Positions 9,308 through 17,865 of a DNA stretch of 64,000 nt are shown one piece after another (the stretch's first letter is position 1; each line of letters opens with the position of its first letter). The position numbers were made by a program, and so were the translations under genes. A model generated the notes under the pieces. It searched no databases. It was given only the letters and a program-made list of their open reading frames with translations, and was not told where the DNA came from. This DNA comes from Gillisia sp. Hel_I_86. GTDB lineage: Bacteria; Bacteroidota; Bacteroidia; Flavobacteriales; Flavobacteriaceae. Where the stretch lies: assembly GCF_007827275.1 (NCBI RefSeq), contig NZ_VISE01000001.1:2666001-2730000 (forward strand), read 5' to 3'.

Positions 9308-9372
9308 AACTCGGAAAAGATTTCCGAGTTTCTTCCAATTGATTGAGCAACACCCTACAATCGCTCAATCAA
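9308..9372 (-). ncRNA. Possible small RNA: 10-bp hairpin with GTAGGG loop plus terminator
   Basis: On the minus strand TTGATTGAGC/GCTCAATCAA (9339-9372) is a perfect stem whose 14-base loop holds GTAGGG. It is followed by CTCGGAAA...TTTCCGAG and a T-run (9308-9328), a good terminator. A short reading frame (MFSEIKQRKILIERL, stop within the loop) precedes it and could be a leader peptide, but no structural gene follows on that strand. Confidence 0.4.
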
Positions 9373-9433
9373 TATTTTTCGTTGTTTTATTTCACTAAAC
9401 ATTTTAAAAACTAAAGCATTTCTTTTATATGCT

Positions 9434-9560
9434 TATCCGTTTAAACACCTAAAAATAGGTTTTGTCTCCCTGAGCGGAGTCGAAGGGTTAAACAAAGACG
9501 TCTCGACTGCGCTCGACGTGACATTTTAAGTTTTATTATGCCTTTTAGGCATATTAGCGG
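9434..9560 (+). repeat. REP-like palindromic repeat
   Basis: Opens with tatccgttt and closes with agcggatat. It encloses the palindromic core ctgagcggagtcgaagg ... ctcgactgcgctcgacgtga, typical of repetitive extragenic elements in flavobacteria. The words gcgcagtcgaa and cctgtcctgagcg recur at 17081-17135 and 38418-38440. Non-coding. Confidence 0.55.
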
Positions 9561-9892
9561 ATATCCAATCTTTTATTTATTAAACAATCCCAGTAATTTT
9601 TGGATAGATATAAACAAATTAAAATAGGTGTTAAAATGAGAATTTATTGCTGTACTAAAAGGCAAAAACTTAAAACTACTTTAACCTCGTTAAAATCCAA
9701 CATGAAAATATAAATTAATGTAATACCTGTCAATACCATCAACATGCTTTAGTATAAGATTAACAATTCTCCAACTGGCAACACACTGTTTTATTATTAT
9801 TCGTTATAACTTATTTCTTTCAGTTTTAATAGTCGACCTTTACCAAGGTATTCCCTACTCCATATGTACCAAGCATAAAAAGAAAATTGAAC

Positions 9893-10651
9893 ATGACAAA
9901 GAGATCATCTATTGGAGATAGAATTAAGGCACTTCGAAAGAAAAACAGCTTTTCACAAGCTCTTGTGGCCGAAAAATTATTTATTTCCCAAGCTGCATAT
10001 TCTTTGATCGAAAATTCCCAAAATGGGATCGCAGTAGATCATATCATCAATTTAAGTAAACTCTACGAGGTGACCACTGATTTTATTTTAAAAGGGGATA
10101 CGTTTTTGATAAGAATAGATCCATCAAACGGGTTCATTCCCCTAATTAGGGCACAAGCGCACGCAGGTTTTGTTAAAAACTTTCATGAAGAAAATAGTTT
10201 TGAAGTATCCGACTGGTACAGGATCCCTGGTTTTAATCCTGCCATAGAGCAAAAATTATTTGAAGTTACTGGCCAGAGTATGTCTCCCACCCTTCTTAAC
10301 GGAGATGTGATTATTTGCCAAGCGCAACCTAAAATAGATAATATATTGGATGGTTCTTTGATCCTTTTGGTAACCGAAGGCGGTATTTTAATTAAACGTA
10401 TTCGTTTGGATAACAACAATGAGTACCTTCTGTTGGAAAGTGATAATGAGGATGAAAAGGAGCAATCCAAAAAAATCAATAAATCCGATATTTATCAAGC
10501 TATGGTGGTACGAGGCAAAATTAGTAGTGTAATACTTCCTCACCATCAAATCACCTCTAAAGGGAAGATCCAGAAAATGGAAGAAGCTATAGATTTTTTG
10601 AAAAAGGAATTGTTTATATTGAACAAAAAGTTGAGTAATCTTAATAAATAG
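9893..10651 (+). CDS. XRE helix-turn-helix regulator with S24 (LexA/CI-type) peptidase domain
   Basis: About 252 residues. Residues 8-70 form a Cro/C1-type helix-turn-helix (QALVAEKLFISQAAYSLIEN). Residues 85-200 form an S24 peptidase-like domain with an AGF cleavage-like site, the nucleophile motif GQSMSPTLLNGD and a later GILIKRIRLD carrying the general-base lysine. The C-terminus is a helix likely to form a coiled coil. Such proteins repress stress or mobile-element genes and self-cleave on a RecA-like signal. I start at the ATG at 9893 because the upstream TTG adds only two residues. The target genes are unknown, and the long repeat-filled region upstream may hold its operators. Confidence 0.8.
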   Translation: MTKRSSIGDRIKALRKKNSFSQALVAEKLFISQAAYSLIENSQNGIAVDHIINLSKLYEVTTDFILKGDTFLIRIDPSNGFIPLIRAQAHAGFVKNFHEENSFEVSDWYRIPGFNPAIEQKLFEVTGQSMSPTLLNGDVIICQAQPKIDNILDGSLILLVTEGGILIKRIRLDNNNEYLLLESDNEDEKEQSKKINKSDIYQAMVVRGKISSVILPHHQITSKGKIQKMEEAIDFLKKELFILNKKLSNLNK

Positions 10652-10705
10652 ATAGTAACTTTGTTGCTAAGTTGTGAGTACCAATTGTTAATAGAAAATT
10701 TTAAG

Positions 10706-11266
10706 ATGAAGCTTTTTAAAAATCAATGGTCCAATATTATTATTGCCGTAATAATTCTTGTGATGATCATTCCCAGTACCCGTAGACCCATTCAAATTTT
10801 TGTAAATAAGTTATTGGCTTTTGGTCCTTCTGTAACTTCTGAAGAGGAAAGGGAATCGCTTGCAGATTATAATTGGGTTTTGGAAAAAAACAATAAGGAT
10901 AGATTGGAGTTTGAAGATCTACAAAATAAGGTTGTTATTGTAAATTTTTGGGCTACATGGTGTCCTCCTTGTATTGCTGAAATGCCGAGTTTTGAATTGC
11001 TGTATCGAGATTACAAGGATAAAGTGGAATTTTTATTTGTTTCTTCTGAAGACCATGAAACCGTTCGAGGTTTTTTAAACAGAAAAAAATATTCGATTCC
11101 TGCATACAGGCCTTTAAGCAAGGCTCCAGATCCTTTAAATGGAAGAACACTTCCAACAACATATGTAATTGATAAAAATGGTGCCATTGTCATTAAAAAG
11201 ATTGGCGCAGCCGATTGGAACAGTGAAAGCCTTAGAAAAACTATCGATAAACTTTTATTGGAATAG
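10706..11266 (+). CDS. TlpA/ResA-like membrane-anchored thioredoxin
   Basis: About 186 residues from the ATG at 10706; a longer TTG start at 10661 would spoil the signal anchor. An N-terminal membrane anchor (IIIAVIILVMIIPS) is followed by a thioredoxin fold with the active-site motif WATWCPPC. The cis-proline loop appears as LPTTYVID. It faces the periplasm and probably keeps cysteines of exported proteins or cytochromes reduced. Its stop overlaps that of the convergent crtY gene by 12 bases. Confidence 0.88.
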   Translation: MKLFKNQWSNIIIAVIILVMIIPSTRRPIQIFVNKLLAFGPSVTSEEERESLADYNWVLEKNNKDRLEFEDLQNKVVIVNFWATWCPPCIAEMPSFELLYRDYKDKVEFLFVSSEDHETVRGFLNRKKYSIPAYRPLSKAPDPLNGRTLPTTYVIDKNGAIVIKKIGAADWNSESLRKTIDKLLLE

Positions 11267-12394
11267 CTTTCTAAAAAATGAACGCACAAACTCTGGATGA
11301 TAAATACTGAACATTATTTTTAGCTCTTCCAATATGTTCGTTTCTTCATCTAAGTATTTAAATATTTCCTGGGGAGTGTTGTTCGAGTAAAATTTAGTAA
11401 AAACCTGTTCTCCAAGTTCATTGTTTCTATGTAATACATCTAGAAAAATAGCATCGTACCATCTGGATCGTGCGTTTAACAATCCATCTTTAGGATTTTT
11501 CCCAGATTTAATATTTTGCACTAATTGGGCTGTTTTCTTTTCGGTATGTTTAAAAGAATAGCCTGTAGAACCTTTGACCCAAGATCCGGCAGTGCCTATT
11601 TTTGTCACTTTTGGACCACTGGCTTCATGAAAATTATAATCGGTCATGGGGATCACTCCTTTTTCGGTTTCAATAATTTCATGGTCCTCTATTTTAAGAA
11701 TGTCTTTAATATAGGTCTGCAAATAGGTGTCGTAAACAGGTTCCTCGATAAGAAATGGGGTGAAAAAAGTGTATTCTATTAATGCTTCCCGTTCACTTAA
11801 GGGCAAAACGTAGGTAAAACTGGTGCTCTCCGGAAATTTTAACCTGAAATCCATCATTGTAAAAATCGCTTCATCAAAAACAGGATTGGTTGTTGTAATT
11901 CGCAGACCTTTAAAATGCTGAAAAATTTTGGTGGATTTTGAGTTCTCTAAGTAATCAGAGCCAATTCGGCTGTCAAAAAAATGAGTTGCAGCATAATTGT
12001 CCTTCTTTCCGAATGCAAGAGAATTTATTTCATCTATTTCCCCAACCTCATCTAAAATAAAATGAAAATTGGATTTGCCTTTTAATGCAGATCTAACAAA
12101 ATTATAGAAATCTATAGCTCTCAACATTTTATACGAATATGGATTGAGCTCCAAATCTATATTTGCTTCTGTAGAAATAAATTTAGCTTGATCCCATGAT
12201 TTTGTAATTATTTCATCCCATTTTCCAGTTCCCTTTTCCCAAAAACACCATGTTTTATCGTTGGTTTCTTTGGAAGAGGGATCTATGATGGCAATTTGTG
12301 ATTTCCCAAAAAAAGGATCTTCGCTTAGCTTATATGCTAATTGTAGTCCTGCCAGGCCACTTCCAATAATAATATAATCAAAATTTTGTGGCAC
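11255..12394 (-). CDS. crtY: Lycopene beta-cyclase
   Basis: A 379-residue flavoprotein-like enzyme that cyclises lycopene to β-carotene at the membrane. The FAD-binding motif GSGLAGLQLAYKL lies near the N-terminus, followed by the cyclase signature NDKTWCFWEKG. It is the last gene of the crt operon, 26 bases after crtZ. The 3' end overlaps the convergent thioredoxin gene. Context with crtZ, crtB and crtI makes the assignment firm. Confidence 0.93.
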   Translation of the reverse strand: MPQNFDYIIIGSGLAGLQLAYKLSEDPFFGKSQIAIIDPSSKETNDKTWCFWEKGTGKWDEIITKSWDQAKFISTEANIDLELNPYSYKMLRAIDFYNFVRSALKGKSNFHFILDEVGEIDEINSLAFGKKDNYAATHFFDSRIGSDYLENSKSTKIFQHFKGLRITTTNPVFDEAIFTMMDFRLKFPESTSFTYVLPLSEREALIEYTFFTPFLIEEPVYDTYLQTYIKDILKIEDHEIIETEKGVIPMTDYNFHEASGPKVTKIGTAGSWVKGSTGYSFKHTEKKTAQLVQNIKSGKNPKDGLLNARSRWYDAIFLDVLHRNNELGEQVFTKFYSNNTPQEIFKYLDEETNILEELKIMFSIYHPEFVRSFFRKLFQ

Positions 12395-12420
12395 CTGGTC
12401 GCGGGTTTTGGAACATGAAA

Positions 12421-12870
12421 TTACTTTTTAAAATATTTAAAGGGCACCCAAAGCATTCCAAAACATTCCCCTTCATCCTTGCCCAGATGCTTATGATGCA
12501 TTTTGTGTGCTCTCCTCACTCCTTTTGCATATCTATTATTGGCGTTTCTAAATATTTTAAATCGTTGGTGTATAAAAATATCATGTACCATAAAATATGC
12601 GATGCCGTAAGCAAGAATTCCCAATCCAATAGGCAATCCTATCCAAAGATCATTATATCTCCATAAAAGAAAAAAGCTAATGCTAACGATTGCGTAGAAA
12701 ACGAAAAATAAATCGTTTCGTTCCCACCAGTGGCTATGGTCTTTTTTGTGATGATCTTGATGCAATTTCCATAAAAAACCGTGCATTACATATTTATGGG
12801 TGAACCATGCCATCCCTTCCATCATTAAAAAAGTAGCGACAAAAATTAGGATCCAAAGAATGAGTTCCAT
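12421..12870 (-). CDS. crtZ: Beta-carotene hydroxylase
   Basis: A 149-residue integral membrane di-iron hydroxylase converting β-carotene to zeaxanthin. Histidine motifs HKYVMHG, HQDHHKKDHSH and HKMHHKH supply the metal ligands, between hydrophobic helices. Its ATG overlaps the crtB stop (12870), so it is translationally coupled. Length fits bacterial CrtZ. With crtY it predicts zeaxanthin as the end product; no ketolase gene is seen here. Confidence 0.94.
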   Translation of the reverse strand: MELILWILIFVATFLMMEGMAWFTHKYVMHGFLWKLHQDHHKKDHSHWWERNDLFFVFYAIVSISFFLLWRYNDLWIGLPIGLGILAYGIAYFMVHDIFIHQRFKIFRNANNRYAKGVRRAHKMHHKHLGKDEGECFGMLWVPFKYFKK

Positions 12871-13709
12871 TATATTAAATTTAATCTATATGAGATGTAA
12901 GATTTAGCGAGCAAACCTGCTTTTTGATAATTAGGAACGCTTATACGCTTGTTCTTGATTTCCAGGGACGGTATTTTTTTTAATTTGGTCAATAGTTTGC
13001 TATAATAAATATAGGCTGTATATACTCCAAATTTTGCTTCCAGGGGTAATTTGGCGATACCTTTTAGACCCGCCCTAAAATCTTCTTCAATTTCAAAAAT
13101 AATCTTTTGTTTGCTAATTTCATCAAGTGCGGCAAGATTAGCACCTGGAAAATAACTTCTGCTAAGGTCTTCAAAATCTGCTTTCAGGTCCCTTAAAAAA
13201 TTCACTTTTTGGAAGGCAGATCCTAAACTCATTGCAGATCCTTTTAATTCTTCATATTTTTTATTGTCACCTTTTACAAACACCTTTAAACACATTAGGC
13301 CCACAACATCTGCACTGCCATAAATATATTCCTCATAATCTTCTTGGGTAAGATATGTGGATTTATGTAGATCCAATTTCATGCTCTTTAAAAATGCATT
13401 ATAAAGTGCTGGTTCAATTTTATATTTATGCACAGTTTCTTGAAAAGAATTTAAAATTGGGTTGAGGCTTATCTTCCTCTCGATAGCCTTGTAAAGATCT
13501 TGTGAGAATTCTTCCAATAATTGTTCTTTATCGTAGTCATGAAAAGAGTCCACAATTTCATCTGCAAACCTTACAAAACCATAAATATTGTAAATATCCT
13601 GTCTTATTGAAGGAGCCAGCATTTTTGTGGCCATAGAGAATGACGTACTATATGCGTTGGTTACTACCTGGCTACAGGTGTGCGATACTGTGTCAAAAAT
13701 CGATTTCAT
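12870..13709 (-). CDS. crtB: Phytoene synthase
   Basis: A 279-residue squalene/phytoene synthase-family enzyme that condenses two geranylgeranyl diphosphates into phytoene. The aspartate-rich motif VRFADEIVD and the second motif NFLRDLKADFED are intact for Mg2+/diphosphate binding. It overlaps crtI by 4 bases (ATGA) and crtZ by one, giving a tightly coupled operon. Length and motifs are normal. Confidence 0.94.
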   Translation of the reverse strand: MKSIFDTVSHTCSQVVTNAYSTSFSMATKMLAPSIRQDIYNIYGFVRFADEIVDSFHDYDKEQLLEEFSQDLYKAIERKISLNPILNSFQETVHKYKIEPALYNAFLKSMKLDLHKSTYLTQEDYEEYIYGSADVVGLMCLKVFVKGDNKKYEELKGSAMSLGSAFQKVNFLRDLKADFEDLSRSYFPGANLAALDEISKQKIIFEIEEDFRAGLKGIAKLPLEAKFGVYTAYIYYSKLLTKLKKIPSLEIKNKRISVPNYQKAGLLAKSYISYRLNLI

Positions 13710-15172
13710 AGGCTAAATTCTTTTTGAATGAGTCCTGATACCAGTTTGCCTGAAATTAGTGCGGGAGGCACACCCGGGCCGGGAACAGTGAGTTGTCCAG
13801 TAAAAAACAAACCTTTTACTTTTTTGCTCATCAACTTTGGCCTTAAAAATGCGGTTTGCATTAAAGTGTTGGCCATGCCATAGGCATTTCCTTTGTAACT
13901 ATTGTAATCCTTGATAAAATCGTTTACACAAAAAGACTCTTTAAATAATACGGAATTTCTTACTTCTTGGTTTGTGAGTTTTTCAAATCTCGTGAGGATT
14001 TTTTCAAAATATTCTTCCCTTAGTTCTTCGGTATCTTCCAGGCCAGGTGCCAACGGAACAAGAAAAGAACCATTCTCACGGTCTTTTGGAGCAGTGTTGA
14101 GATCTGTTACAGAAGTGAAATTGGCATAAAAAAGCGGCTCTTTAGGCCATTTGGGAACATCGTAAATATCTTTTGCATGAGCTTCAAAATCTACATCGAA
14201 AAATAAATTATGGTGCTCTATATTTTTTAACTTTTTGCTGAAACCAACATAGAAAAGCAAGGAAGAGGGAGCAAAGGTCTTTTTATTCCAATATTTTTCA
14301 GAATATTGACGGTATTTTGGCTCCAATAAAGTTTCACTATGATGATAATCTGCGCCTGTTAAAATAACATCCGATGCTATTTCTTTTCCGCCGATAGAAA
14401 GGCTTTTTGCTTTTCCATCAATAACATTTATTTTTTCTACTGGAGCATTGGTATGAAATATTACTCCCAAGGACTCTGCTAAAGAGATCATAGCCAGAAT
14501 CACTTCATTCATTCCTCCCTGGGGATGCCAGGTTCCCAATCCAAAGTCGGCATAGTTCATAAAACTATAGAACGATGGGGTGTCACTGGGCTTAGCACCT
14601 AGAAACAACACAGGGAATTCCAATATTTGTACAAGGTTTTTATTTTTAAATTCTTTACGGACATCTGTAGCAATGGTTCCAAAGAATTGTCCCAATTTTT
14701 TAATTGTGGCTGGGGTTATAAGTTCTATGGGAGAGACCCCGGGCCTATAAACAAGGTCTTTAATGGCAATATTATAATTGCTTTGAGCCTGATCTATAAA
14801 CTTTTTAAGTTTTTTAGAACTTCCTTTTTCCTCATTTTCAAAAGCGCTATAAATTTTTTCCAATGTATCTTCAATAGTAATACTCTTTCCACCTTCAAAA
14901 AAAACTTTGTAAGCCGGATTTAGTTTCTTTAGATTATAATAGTCTGATGGAGTTTTATTGAAATCTCCAAAAAAACGCTCGAACACATCTGGCATCCAAT
15001 ACCAGGAAGGCCCCATGTCGAATGTAAATCCGTCTTTTTTTAATTGCCTGGCCCTTCCGCCAAGATCATTGTTCTTCTCATAGACGGTAACTCCATATCC
15101 ATCTTTGGCCAAATATGAAGCTGCAGCAAGGGATGCAAAACCAGAACCTATTATGCTAACCGTCTTTTTCAT
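13706..15172 (-). CDS. crtI: Phytoene desaturase
   Basis: A 488-residue FAD-dependent desaturase converting phytoene stepwise to lycopene. It has an N-terminal dinucleotide-binding motif (GSGFASLAAASYLAKDG), the DMGPSWYWMPDVFERFF substrate-side segment, and the C-terminal GQLTVPGPGVPPALISGK signature of the CrtI family. Its start overlaps the stop of the MerR-type regulator and its end overlaps crtB, so all five genes read as one unit. Confidence 0.95.
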   Translation of the reverse strand: MKKTVSIIGSGFASLAAASYLAKDGYGVTVYEKNNDLGGRARQLKKDGFTFDMGPSWYWMPDVFERFFGDFNKTPSDYYNLKKLNPAYKVFFEGGKSITIEDTLEKIYSAFENEEKGSSKKLKKFIDQAQSNYNIAIKDLVYRPGVSPIELITPATIKKLGQFFGTIATDVRKEFKNKNLVQILEFPVLFLGAKPSDTPSFYSFMNYADFGLGTWHPQGGMNEVILAMISLAESLGVIFHTNAPVEKINVIDGKAKSLSIGGKEIASDVILTGADYHHSETLLEPKYRQYSEKYWNKKTFAPSSLLFYVGFSKKLKNIEHHNLFFDVDFEAHAKDIYDVPKWPKEPLFYANFTSVTDLNTAPKDRENGSFLVPLAPGLEDTEELREEYFEKILTRFEKLTNQEVRNSVLFKESFCVNDFIKDYNSYKGNAYGMANTLMQTAFLRPKLMSKKVKGLFFTGQLTVPGPGVPPALISGKLVSGLIQKEFSL

Positions 15173-16071
15173 TAACTTATCAATTGGTTGGAAAATTCGG
15201 GGATAGATTTAAATATCTTGATGTGTGATGGAAAATTATTGGGATCCAAGGATTGGACCTTACTTCCAAAAAGGTTCAATTCCATTTTTAAATCGTTGCC
15301 CAAGGTTGCATCAAATTCCTTAATAAATCCAGAAAGGTTTTTAGGTTCCGTAGTAAGATAGCTTATAAAAGTTGGATTTGGATGGATTTCCAGTAGATAT
15401 CGCATGTCGTGTAGCGGCATACTGGGCCCAAGGTAAATAGTTTTTTTACGATGGAAACTCAGCTCATAGTTCAAATATAAAATTCCTAGATCATGAATTT
15501 CATTTTCAGGAAGAAAGAGCACATAGAGGTAATCATCGGTATATTCTTCCGGTGTTTTAAGTTGCGCGATATTTAGATATAATTTTTGCTTTATCAATCC
15601 TACCAAAAAGTGTTCGTGTACGGGATTTATAGTATCTGTTTGCCATAAAAAACCTATTTCGTTTAAAAGGGGAATAAAGATCTCTAAGAATATTTCCCTA
15701 AAACTCTTGGAATCGAGTAGGTTTTGATACGTGTTATGGAACAAGTTCGAATCAAAATTTACCATAGCTACCTTAAAAGAATTAATGGCCCTATTTTCTT
15801 CGCTTGCAGTAGCGGCCACCTCTTTTACCATTTTTCCAATTTCGGGGTCGCTCAATTTGGCAATTCTGGATATTTTATAACCATGTCCATTCAAAAAAGT
15901 CACATTTAATATCTTCTGAAGGTTTTCGAGATCATATGTCCTAATATTGGTTTCGGTCCTATCGGGAGTTAGAATGTTGTACCTCTTCTCCCAAATCCTT
16001 ATTGTATGAGCTTTAATACCGCTTAGATGCTCTAAATCTTTTATGCTGAAGTTTTGTTTGATATGTTCCAT
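15172..16071 (-). CDS. MerR-type regulator with B12-binding domain (CarH-like)
   Basis: A 299-residue regulator heading the crt operon. Residues 8-75 are a MerR winged helix (SIKDLEHLSGIKAHTIRIWE). The following part matches the cobalamin-binding architecture: a four-helix region carrying Wx9EH (W143, E153, H154) and a Rossmann-like part with ExHxxG (E191, H193, G196). In CarH/LitR photoreceptors these residues cap and coordinate adenosylcobalamin, and light breaks the repressor tetramer. The likely role here is light-controlled repression of carotenoid genes, including its own operon. B12 binding is inferred from these motifs only. Confidence 0.85.
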   Translation of the reverse strand: MEHIKQNFSIKDLEHLSGIKAHTIRIWEKRYNILTPDRTETNIRTYDLENLQKILNVTFLNGHGYKISRIAKLSDPEIGKMVKEVAATASEENRAINSFKVAMVNFDSNLFHNTYQNLLDSKSFREIFLEIFIPLLNEIGFLWQTDTINPVHEHFLVGLIKQKLYLNIAQLKTPEEYTDDYLYVLFLPENEIHDLGILYLNYELSFHRKKTIYLGPSMPLHDMRYLLEIHPNPTFISYLTTEPKNLSGFIKEFDATLGNDLKMELNLFGSKVQSLDPNNFPSHIKIFKSIPEFSNQLIS

Positions 16072-16093
16072 AGTCTACTTGAATCGAGATAGA

Positions 16094-16101
16094 CAAATCT
16101 A
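16094..16101 (-). promoter_or_regulatory. -7 box upstream of the carH-crt operon
   Basis: TAGATTTG on the minus strand, a match to TAnnTTTG, lies 22 bases before the regulator's ATG. No TTG at ideal spacing is present, which would suit a weak or activator-dependent promoter. A repressor of the MerR/CarH kind would be expected to bind across this region. Confidence 0.4.
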
Positions 16102-16306
16102 CATAAAATACTAAAAGAACCCTTATAAGTAATGTTAAAATGTTTAATTATTTTGTTAAATGATTAAACAAAAATTAGAAGTATGGCTTGTATTATTTTT
16201 GAAAATTACCATATCGTGTTAAGAGAAGTTCAAATTTAAATAAGGATAGTAGTTAATAAATGATATTTTCGCACCTTATTCGGCTTGAAATAAAAATTAA
16301 ATAATA

Positions 16307-16765
16307 ATGGAGCAAACTCCCAATTATCAATATAAAATAGCATCCAAAGGAAAGCGCCTTTTAGCACATTTTCTGGAAGGAATTATTTACTTATTCATCG
16401 CTTTAATATACTACACCTTATTGGGTAATTCCGTAGATGATTATTTAAACCGTGAAATCCACTTTGCGGATTTTCTTTATTCAGCACTTTCGGCTATAGT
16501 AACCGGCTTCATTTTCTACCCTTTGTTTTCTGGAAATTTAGGCCACAAATTGCTGGGTCTTAAAGTTATCTCTTCGAAATCGGGAGAAGAATATAAATTT
16601 GCTTCAGATGGTGCTCTTCGTGAATTGCTAAAATACTTGGGCGGATTTTTAATTATTCCAGTAGTATGGTTGCTATGGGATAAAGAGAACCAAAATCTTT
16701 ACGATAAAGTTACAGAAACCTTTGTTGTAGAAAACTACTCTCAAGAAAAAAAGCAGGAAAAATAA
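16307..16765 (+). CDS. RDD-family membrane protein
   Basis: A 152-residue protein with three hydrophobic segments (about 25-45, 60-80 and 105-125). The opening ASKGKRLLAHFLEGII and the GHKLLGLKVISSKSGEEY segment are typical of RDD proteins. The charged tail is cytoplasmic. RDD proteins have been linked to ion transport, but the role here is unknown. It is divergent from the crt regulator. A TAnnTTYG box (TATTTTCG, 16264-16271) lies 36 bases upstream. Confidence 0.75.
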   Translation: MEQTPNYQYKIASKGKRLLAHFLEGIIYLFIALIYYTLLGNSVDDYLNREIHFADFLYSALSAIVTGFIFYPLFSGNLGHKLLGLKVISSKSGEEYKFASDGALRELLKYLGGFLIIPVVWLLWDKENQNLYDKVTETFVVENYSQEKKQEK

Positions 16766-16799
16766 AAAAATGTTTTGGAGCAGCATGGAAGTTAAAAAG

Positions 16800-16883
16800 T
16801 ACCCGGAGCGGGACTTGAACCCGCACGCCCTAATGGACACATGGCCCTCAACCATGCCTGTCTACCAATTCCAGCACCCGGGC
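16800..16883 (-). tRNA. tRNA-Leu (GAG)
   Basis: An 84-nt minus-strand tRNA with a long variable arm. The anticodon loop TTGAGGG sits between CATGG and CCATG and gives GAG. The T-arm reads GGGTTCAAGTCCC. The acceptor stem GCCCGGG pairs with TCCGGGT using two G-U pairs. CCA is not encoded. Confidence 0.93.
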
Positions 16884-16951
16884 AAAATACACGATTAGAA
16901 ACAGAATTTCTAAAGGGCCTTGAAAATAATTTTAGTGAGACTAAAATTTAG

Positions 16952-17024
16952 TGATCTGGCTGGGGCTCGAACCCAGGACCCTCTCCTTAAAAGGGAGATG
17001 CTCTACCAACTGAGCTACCAAATC
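16952..17024 (-). tRNA. tRNA-Lys (TTT), copy 1
   Basis: A 73-nt minus-strand tRNA. The anticodon loop CTTTTAA is closed by TCTCC/GGAGA. The acceptor GATTTGG pairs with CCAGATC, and the T-loop is GGGTTCGAGCCCC. It is identical to the copy at 17150-17222. CCA is not encoded. Confidence 0.94.
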
Positions 17025-17065
17025 TAAATTGTAAAGAACCTAGTGGAAATTAATCCAAAAATTAA

Positions 17066-17135
17066 GTGATCTGGCTGGGGCTTCCTTCGGCTTCACTTTC
17101 GTTTCGCTCAGGACAGGCTTCTCGCCCAGAAAGAT
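17066..17135 (-). pseudogene. Truncated tRNA-Lys copy joined to a REP-like sequence
   Basis: Bases 17066-17082 repeat the 3' end of tRNA-Lys exactly (gtgatctggctggggct). They then break off into cttccttcggcttcac ... gcccagaaagatc, related to the repeat core seen at 9434-9560. The remaining tRNA arms are missing. It lies between two complete tRNA-Lys genes and is probably a third tandem copy destroyed by a repeat insertion. Confidence 0.6.
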
Positions 17136-17149
17136 CCTATTTTAAAAAG

Positions 17150-17222
17150 TGATCTGGCTGGGGCTCGAACCCAGGACCCTCTCCTTAAAAGGGAGATGCT
17201 CTACCAACTGAGCTACCAAATC
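17150..17222 (-). tRNA. tRNA-Lys (TTT), copy 2
   Basis: A second 73-nt tRNA-Lys, identical in sequence to 16952-17024, with the same anticodon TTT and no encoded CCA. It is the first of the tRNA-Lys/Lys/Leu cluster on this strand. Confidence 0.94.
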
Positions 17223-17343
17223 GGGATTTGCGTTGTTTTGCAAATGCGGGTGCAAATATACTATCATTAATTTATTTTTCAAGAGGAATTTGATATAAAT
17301 TTGCAAATGTTTTAAATTAATATCTAAACACCTCTTTTTCAGT

Positions 17344-17865
17344 ATGAAAATATTTCTTTCAGGATATATGGGCTCCGGTAAATCTGTGGTTTCACAAAAA
17401 TTGTCCACAAAATTGTCCTTTCCGCTAATAGATATAGACGATCAAATCTCCCTGATTGAAGAACTAACTATTCCTGAAATCTTTAAGTTTAAGGGAGAGC
17501 TTTATTTTAGAAAAATGGAGACCATGATATTAGAAGATGTATTGGAAGACCCTAATAACCTTATTGTAGCTTTAGGTGGAGGAACTCCCTGTTATGGCGC
17601 CAATTTGGAGCTAATCAAGAATTTTCCTGAATCCAAGATGGTGTACCTCAAAGCTTCGGTGGAGTTTTTGGTAAAAAGGTTGTTTAAGGAAAAGGCGCAA
17701 AGACCTATGATCAGTCATTTGGAGACAGAAGATGATCTTGAAGATTTTGTAAGAAAACATTTGTTCGAGCGCGGATATTACTATAACCAAGCTGATTTGG
17801 TGGTTAATATAGAAAATCGCTCTCCAAATGAAATAGTGAAGGAAATCGTCGAGAAACTAAAGTAA
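17344..17865 (+). CDS. aroK: Shikimate kinase
   Basis: A 173-residue cytosolic P-loop kinase phosphorylating shikimate in the chorismate pathway. The Walker A motif GYMGSGKS starts at residue 7. The shikimate-binding DIDDQI and FRKMET segments, the GGGTP loop and the lid RPMI follow in family order. It is a single gene that ends by overlapping the convergent phosphoribosyltransferase gene by 9 bases. Confidence 0.95.
   Translation: MKIFLSGYMGSGKSVVSQKLSTKLSFPLIDIDDQISLIEELTIPEIFKFKGELYFRKMETMILEDVLEDPNNLIVALGGGTPCYGANLELIKNFPESKMVYLKASVEFLVKRLFKEKAQRPMISHLETEDDLEDFVRKHLFERGYYYNQADLVVNIENRSPNEIVKEIVEKLK

Noticed and set aside
10661-10705. TTG start giving a longer thioredoxin
   Set aside because: The extra 15 residues precede a proper signal anchor that begins at the ATG at 10706.
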